Assembly (NCBI GenBank): GCA_030433195.1
Contig: JAUIME010000204.1
Span: 1-8,375, forward strand
Direction of reading: 5' to 3'
DNA: 8,375 nucleotides
Source: a bacterium
GTDB taxonomy: Bacteria > Planctomycetota > JACOTG01 > JAUIME01
Of the stretch, positions 6,704 to 8,375 are shown one piece after another; the stretch's first letter is position 1; each line of letters begins with the position of its first letter. A program made the translations under genes and the position numbers. The notes under the pieces are model-generated. The model was not told the DNA's origin and searched no databases. It worked only from the letters and a program-made list of their open reading frames with translations.

Positions 6704-7330
6704 TTACTTCGACAACAGCTCGACGATCAGCTGCTCCTGGATTTCGGCCGCGAGCTCGTCACGACGCGGCAGACGGATGACGCGACCGGTCTGCTTGTCG
6801 GCCTCGAGTTCGAGCCACTCCGGGATCCCGCGCGACTTGGCGATCTCCAGGTTCTCTTCGACCGCCTTCTTCACCTTGTCCTTGGACGACACGCGGATGA
6901 CGTGCCCCTCACGGACGAAGAACGAAGGGATGTCGACGCGCTGGCCATCGACCGTGATATGGCCGTGCCCGATCATCTGGCGCGCTTGCGGCCTCGAGAC
7001 GGCGAGTCCGAGGCTGTAGACGACGTTGTCGAGACGACGCTCGACGAGTGTCAGCAGCGCTTCGCCCGTGTTGCCACGAGTCGCGGTCGCGATCCCGAAG
7101 ATGCGGCGGAACTGACGTTCCATGATGCCGTAGCTTCGCTTCAGCTTCTGCTTCTCACGGAGCTGGAGGCCGTACTTCGAAACCTTGCCGCGACGCCAGA
7201 TGTGCACGCCCGGCGGCTGCTCGCGCTTCACGATGCTGCACTTGGGAGAATCGCACCTCGTGCCTTTGAGGTACAGCTTCACCCCTTCACGTCGACAGAG
7301 CCGGCATACCGGCCCACCATATCTCGCCAT
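6704..7330 (-). CDS. rpsD: 30S ribosomal protein S4, zinc-ribbon type
   Basis: A 208-aa S4, a primary binder of the 16S rRNA 5' domain and in many bacteria the translational repressor of the alpha operon. Cys9, Cys12, Cys26 and Cys31 (C-x2-C-x13-C-x4-C) form the N-terminal zinc site found in one class of S4. E. coli S4 lacks this set. The S4 RNA-binding fold covers about residues 98-160 (ERRLDNVVYSLGLAVSRPQA, then GHITVDGQRVDIPS). The C-terminal part, ending LIVELLSK, is typical. The start is supported by MARYGGPVCRLCRREG and a GGAGA site 6 nt upstream (7337-7341). It is followed closely by rpoA but is separated from rpsK by an unusual 154-nt spacer. Confidence 0.98.
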   Translation of the reverse strand: MARYGGPVCRLCRREGVKLYLKGTRCDSPKCSIVKREQPPGVHIWRRGKVSKYGLQLREKQKLKRSYGIMERQFRRIFGIATATRGNTGEALLTLVERRLDNVVYSLGLAVSRPQARQMIGHGHITVDGQRVDIPSFFVREGHVIRVSSKDKVKKAVEENLEIAKSRGIPEWLELEADKQTGRVIRLPRRDELAAEIQEQLIVELLSK

Positions 7331-7484
7331 TACCTGTCTCCAACTGATTCTCGGCGCGTGTCACGCCGGCCGCGAAACCCACGGCGGTCTCGGACGGCAC
7401 CCCGGCCGCAAGGCTCGGGGCTCTCCAGGATGTTCGATGATTCTGCGGCGGCGAATGCCCCACAGAGAACTCGGCGCGACTCCG
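7331..7484 (-). other. Long rpsK-rpsD spacer with repeated GC motif
   Basis: These 154 nt hold no convincing gene. On the minus strand the 12-mer GCGGCCGGGGTG (7398-7409) recurs with one change as GCGGCCGGCGTG (7362-7373). GGCGT-GAC-ACGCC can form a short stem just before the rpsD ribosome binding site. No strong internal promoter or T tract is seen. A regulatory or processing role is only a possibility. Confidence 0.35.
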
Positions 7485-7865
7485 TCAGACGCGTCGCTTC
7501 TTGCGCGGACGACATCCGTTGTGCGGCAGCGGGGTGCGATCTTCGATCGCGCGCACTTCGAGACCAGCGGCCTGGATCGCGCGAATCGCCGACTCGCGAC
7601 CACTCCCGGGACCCTTCGTCCGGACCTCGACCTCGCGGATTCCGAACTTCTTCGCCTTGTCGGCGACGCGTTCGGCCGCGCGCTGGGCAGCGTACGGAGT
7701 GCTCTTCTTCGAGCCCTTGTATCCGATCGTGCCACCGCTGTCCCAACAGAGTGTGTCGCCGTTGAGATCGGTGATCGTGATCATCGTGTTGTTGAAGGTC
7801 GCGTTGATGTGCACGATGCCTTTCGCGACACTCCTTCGGACCTTCTTGCGCTTCGGTTTCGCCAT
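7485..7865 (-). CDS. rpsK: 30S ribosomal protein S11
   Basis: A 126-aa S11, a platform protein near the mRNA exit that contacts 16S rRNA. The body carries GIVHINATFNNTMITITDLNG, then GTIGYKGSKKSTPYAAQRAA, and the C-terminal signature TPLPHNGCRPRKKRRV. The start at 7863-7865 (MAKPKRKKVRRS) is chosen by family alignment. The frame stays open for 34 more codons upstream to 7967, but that part does not look like S11 and has no ribosome binding site. The chosen ATG itself has only a weak purine-rich upstream stretch (GAGCGACGAAAACGC). It sits between two long spacers, so translational coupling to rpsM or rpsD is unlikely. Confidence 0.97.
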   Translation of the reverse strand: MAKPKRKKVRRSVAKGIVHINATFNNTMITITDLNGDTLCWDSGGTIGYKGSKKSTPYAAQRAAERVADKAKKFGIREVEVRTKGPGSGRESAIRAIQAAGLEVRAIEDRTPLPHNGCRPRKKRRV

Positions 7866-8089
7866 GCGTTTTCGTCGCTCGCGATGGATCGCCCGGACTG
7901 GCGCCCGATCGACCGGTTCTTGTTTGTGTTCGGCTGCTTCCCGCGCGTTTCGAAGGACGGCGCGCATGCGCGACCGCCGACGACTCGCCTTGACATGACT
8001 CGGGCGGACCGACGTCCGCCTCGAGAACCTCTATCCGATTCGCGTGACTTTACCCTGCCGCCCGGCCGAAGCCGAGGCGACCGGTTCGG
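7866..8089 (-). other. Long rpsM-rpsK spacer with stable hairpins
   Basis: This 224-nt spacer holds no supported gene. On the minus strand, CTCG-A-GGCGGAC and GTCCGCC-CGAG (7999-8025) form an 11-bp stem with one bulged A and a GTCG loop. CGGC-TTCG-GCCG (8063-8074), 15 nt after the rpsM stop, forms a stem closed by the very stable UUCG tetraloop. CGCGCATGCGCG (7961-7972) is a perfect palindrome. None is followed by a T tract, so termination is unlikely. Processing, transcript stabilisation or protein binding are possible roles. No strong promoter was seen. Confidence 0.45.
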
Positions 8090-8375
8090 TCAGCGCATCT
8101 GCTTGACACTCTTCTTGCCGGCCACGGTCCGCTTCGGACCCTTGCGGCTTCGCGCGTTCGACTGCGTTCGCTGTCCGCGAACCGGCAGGCCACGGCGGTG
8201 GCGGATGCCGCGGTAGCAGCCGATGTCCTTCAGGCGCGTGATGTTCTGCGCGAGCTGGCGGCGAAGCTGCCCCTCGACGGTGAGGTTGCGCTCGATGTAC
8301 GCCGAGATGCGCGTCACTTCGTCTTCCGTGAGATCCTTCGCGCGCGTACTCGGGTCGATACCGAGCTCGGCGAGC
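8090..8375 (-). CDS. rpsM: 30S ribosomal protein S13 (5' end outside window)
   Basis: Only the C-terminal 94 residues are present, of about 115-125 expected. The frame continues to the window edge with LAELGIDPSTRAKDLTEDEV, so the start lies beyond 8375. The internal GTG at 8317 is not the start. The RNA-binding tail is clear: DIGCYRGIRHRRGLPVRGQ (residues following the NITRL segment), then RTQSNARSRKGPKRTVAGKK, ending SVKQMR. S13 sits in the 30S head and contacts S19, 16S rRNA and the bridge to the 50S subunit. In the usual alpha operon it is the first of these genes, and rpsK, rpsD, rpoA and rplQ follow here in that order. Confidence 0.97.
   Translation of the reverse strand, partial: LAELGIDPSTRAKDLTEDEVTRISAYIERNLTVEGQLRRQLAQNITRLKDIGCYRGIRHRRGLPVRGQRTQSNARSRKGPKRTVAGKKSVKQMR

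Noticed and set aside
7866..7967. A 34-residue N-terminal extension of S11
   Set aside because: It does not resemble S11, and no ribosome binding site precedes the upstream ATG.
7781..7996. A 71-codon minus-strand frame overlapping the rpsK start
   Set aside because: It overlaps rpsK in another frame, has no ribosome binding site, and has an Arg/Ser-rich composition typical of GC-rich shadow frames.

Overview
The window is GC-rich, densely coding bacterial chromosome. The RpoA N-terminus (MRIRWRDFELPTRV) and an FG-N-DP-x2-WR-x-WW ending on a HEAT-repeat protein resemble Planctomycetota. That assignment comes from remembered family patterns, not from a search, so treat it as likely rather than shown. 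No mobile elements, CRISPR arrays, tRNAs or rRNAs are visible. The content is core replication, transcription and translation machinery plus one less conserved envelope protein.

Layout from left to right. (1) Positions 1-1013, minus strand: a 3'-truncated gene for a probable HEAT-repeat lipoprotein. (2) 1014-1442: a divergent intergenic region with two back-to-back sigma70-type promoters. One has TTGACA/TACAAT boxes and reads right into dnaE. The other has TTGACA/TAACGT boxes, reads left into the HEAT gene, and has a palindrome over its -35 box. The predicted dnaE mRNA starts on a GC hairpin followed by four T. (3) 1443-4904, plus strand: dnaE, the replicative DNA polymerase III alpha subunit, 1153 aa. 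It has a complete set of PHP metal-ligand positions, the catalytic aspartates and a clamp-binding motif. (4) 4905-5219: the convergent region between dnaE and the ribosomal operon. It holds an array of 15-bp repeats and a strong intrinsic terminator for the leftward operon. (5) 5220-8375, minus strand: the alpha operon in the order rpsM (partial), rpsK, rpsD, rpoA, rplQ.

The leftward operon makes three small-subunit proteins (S13, S11, S4), the RNA polymerase alpha subunit and L17. Its end meets the end of dnaE head-on. The gene order is classical. The spacers around rpsK are not: they are 224 and 154 nt, where neighbouring junctions are 21 and 50 nt, and they contain GC hairpins. Nothing here is a clear new biological system. 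The most unusual elements are the 15-bp repeat array in the 3' UTR of the ribosomal operon, the structured dnaE leader with a hairpin at the predicted transcript start, and the long structured spacers in the operon.
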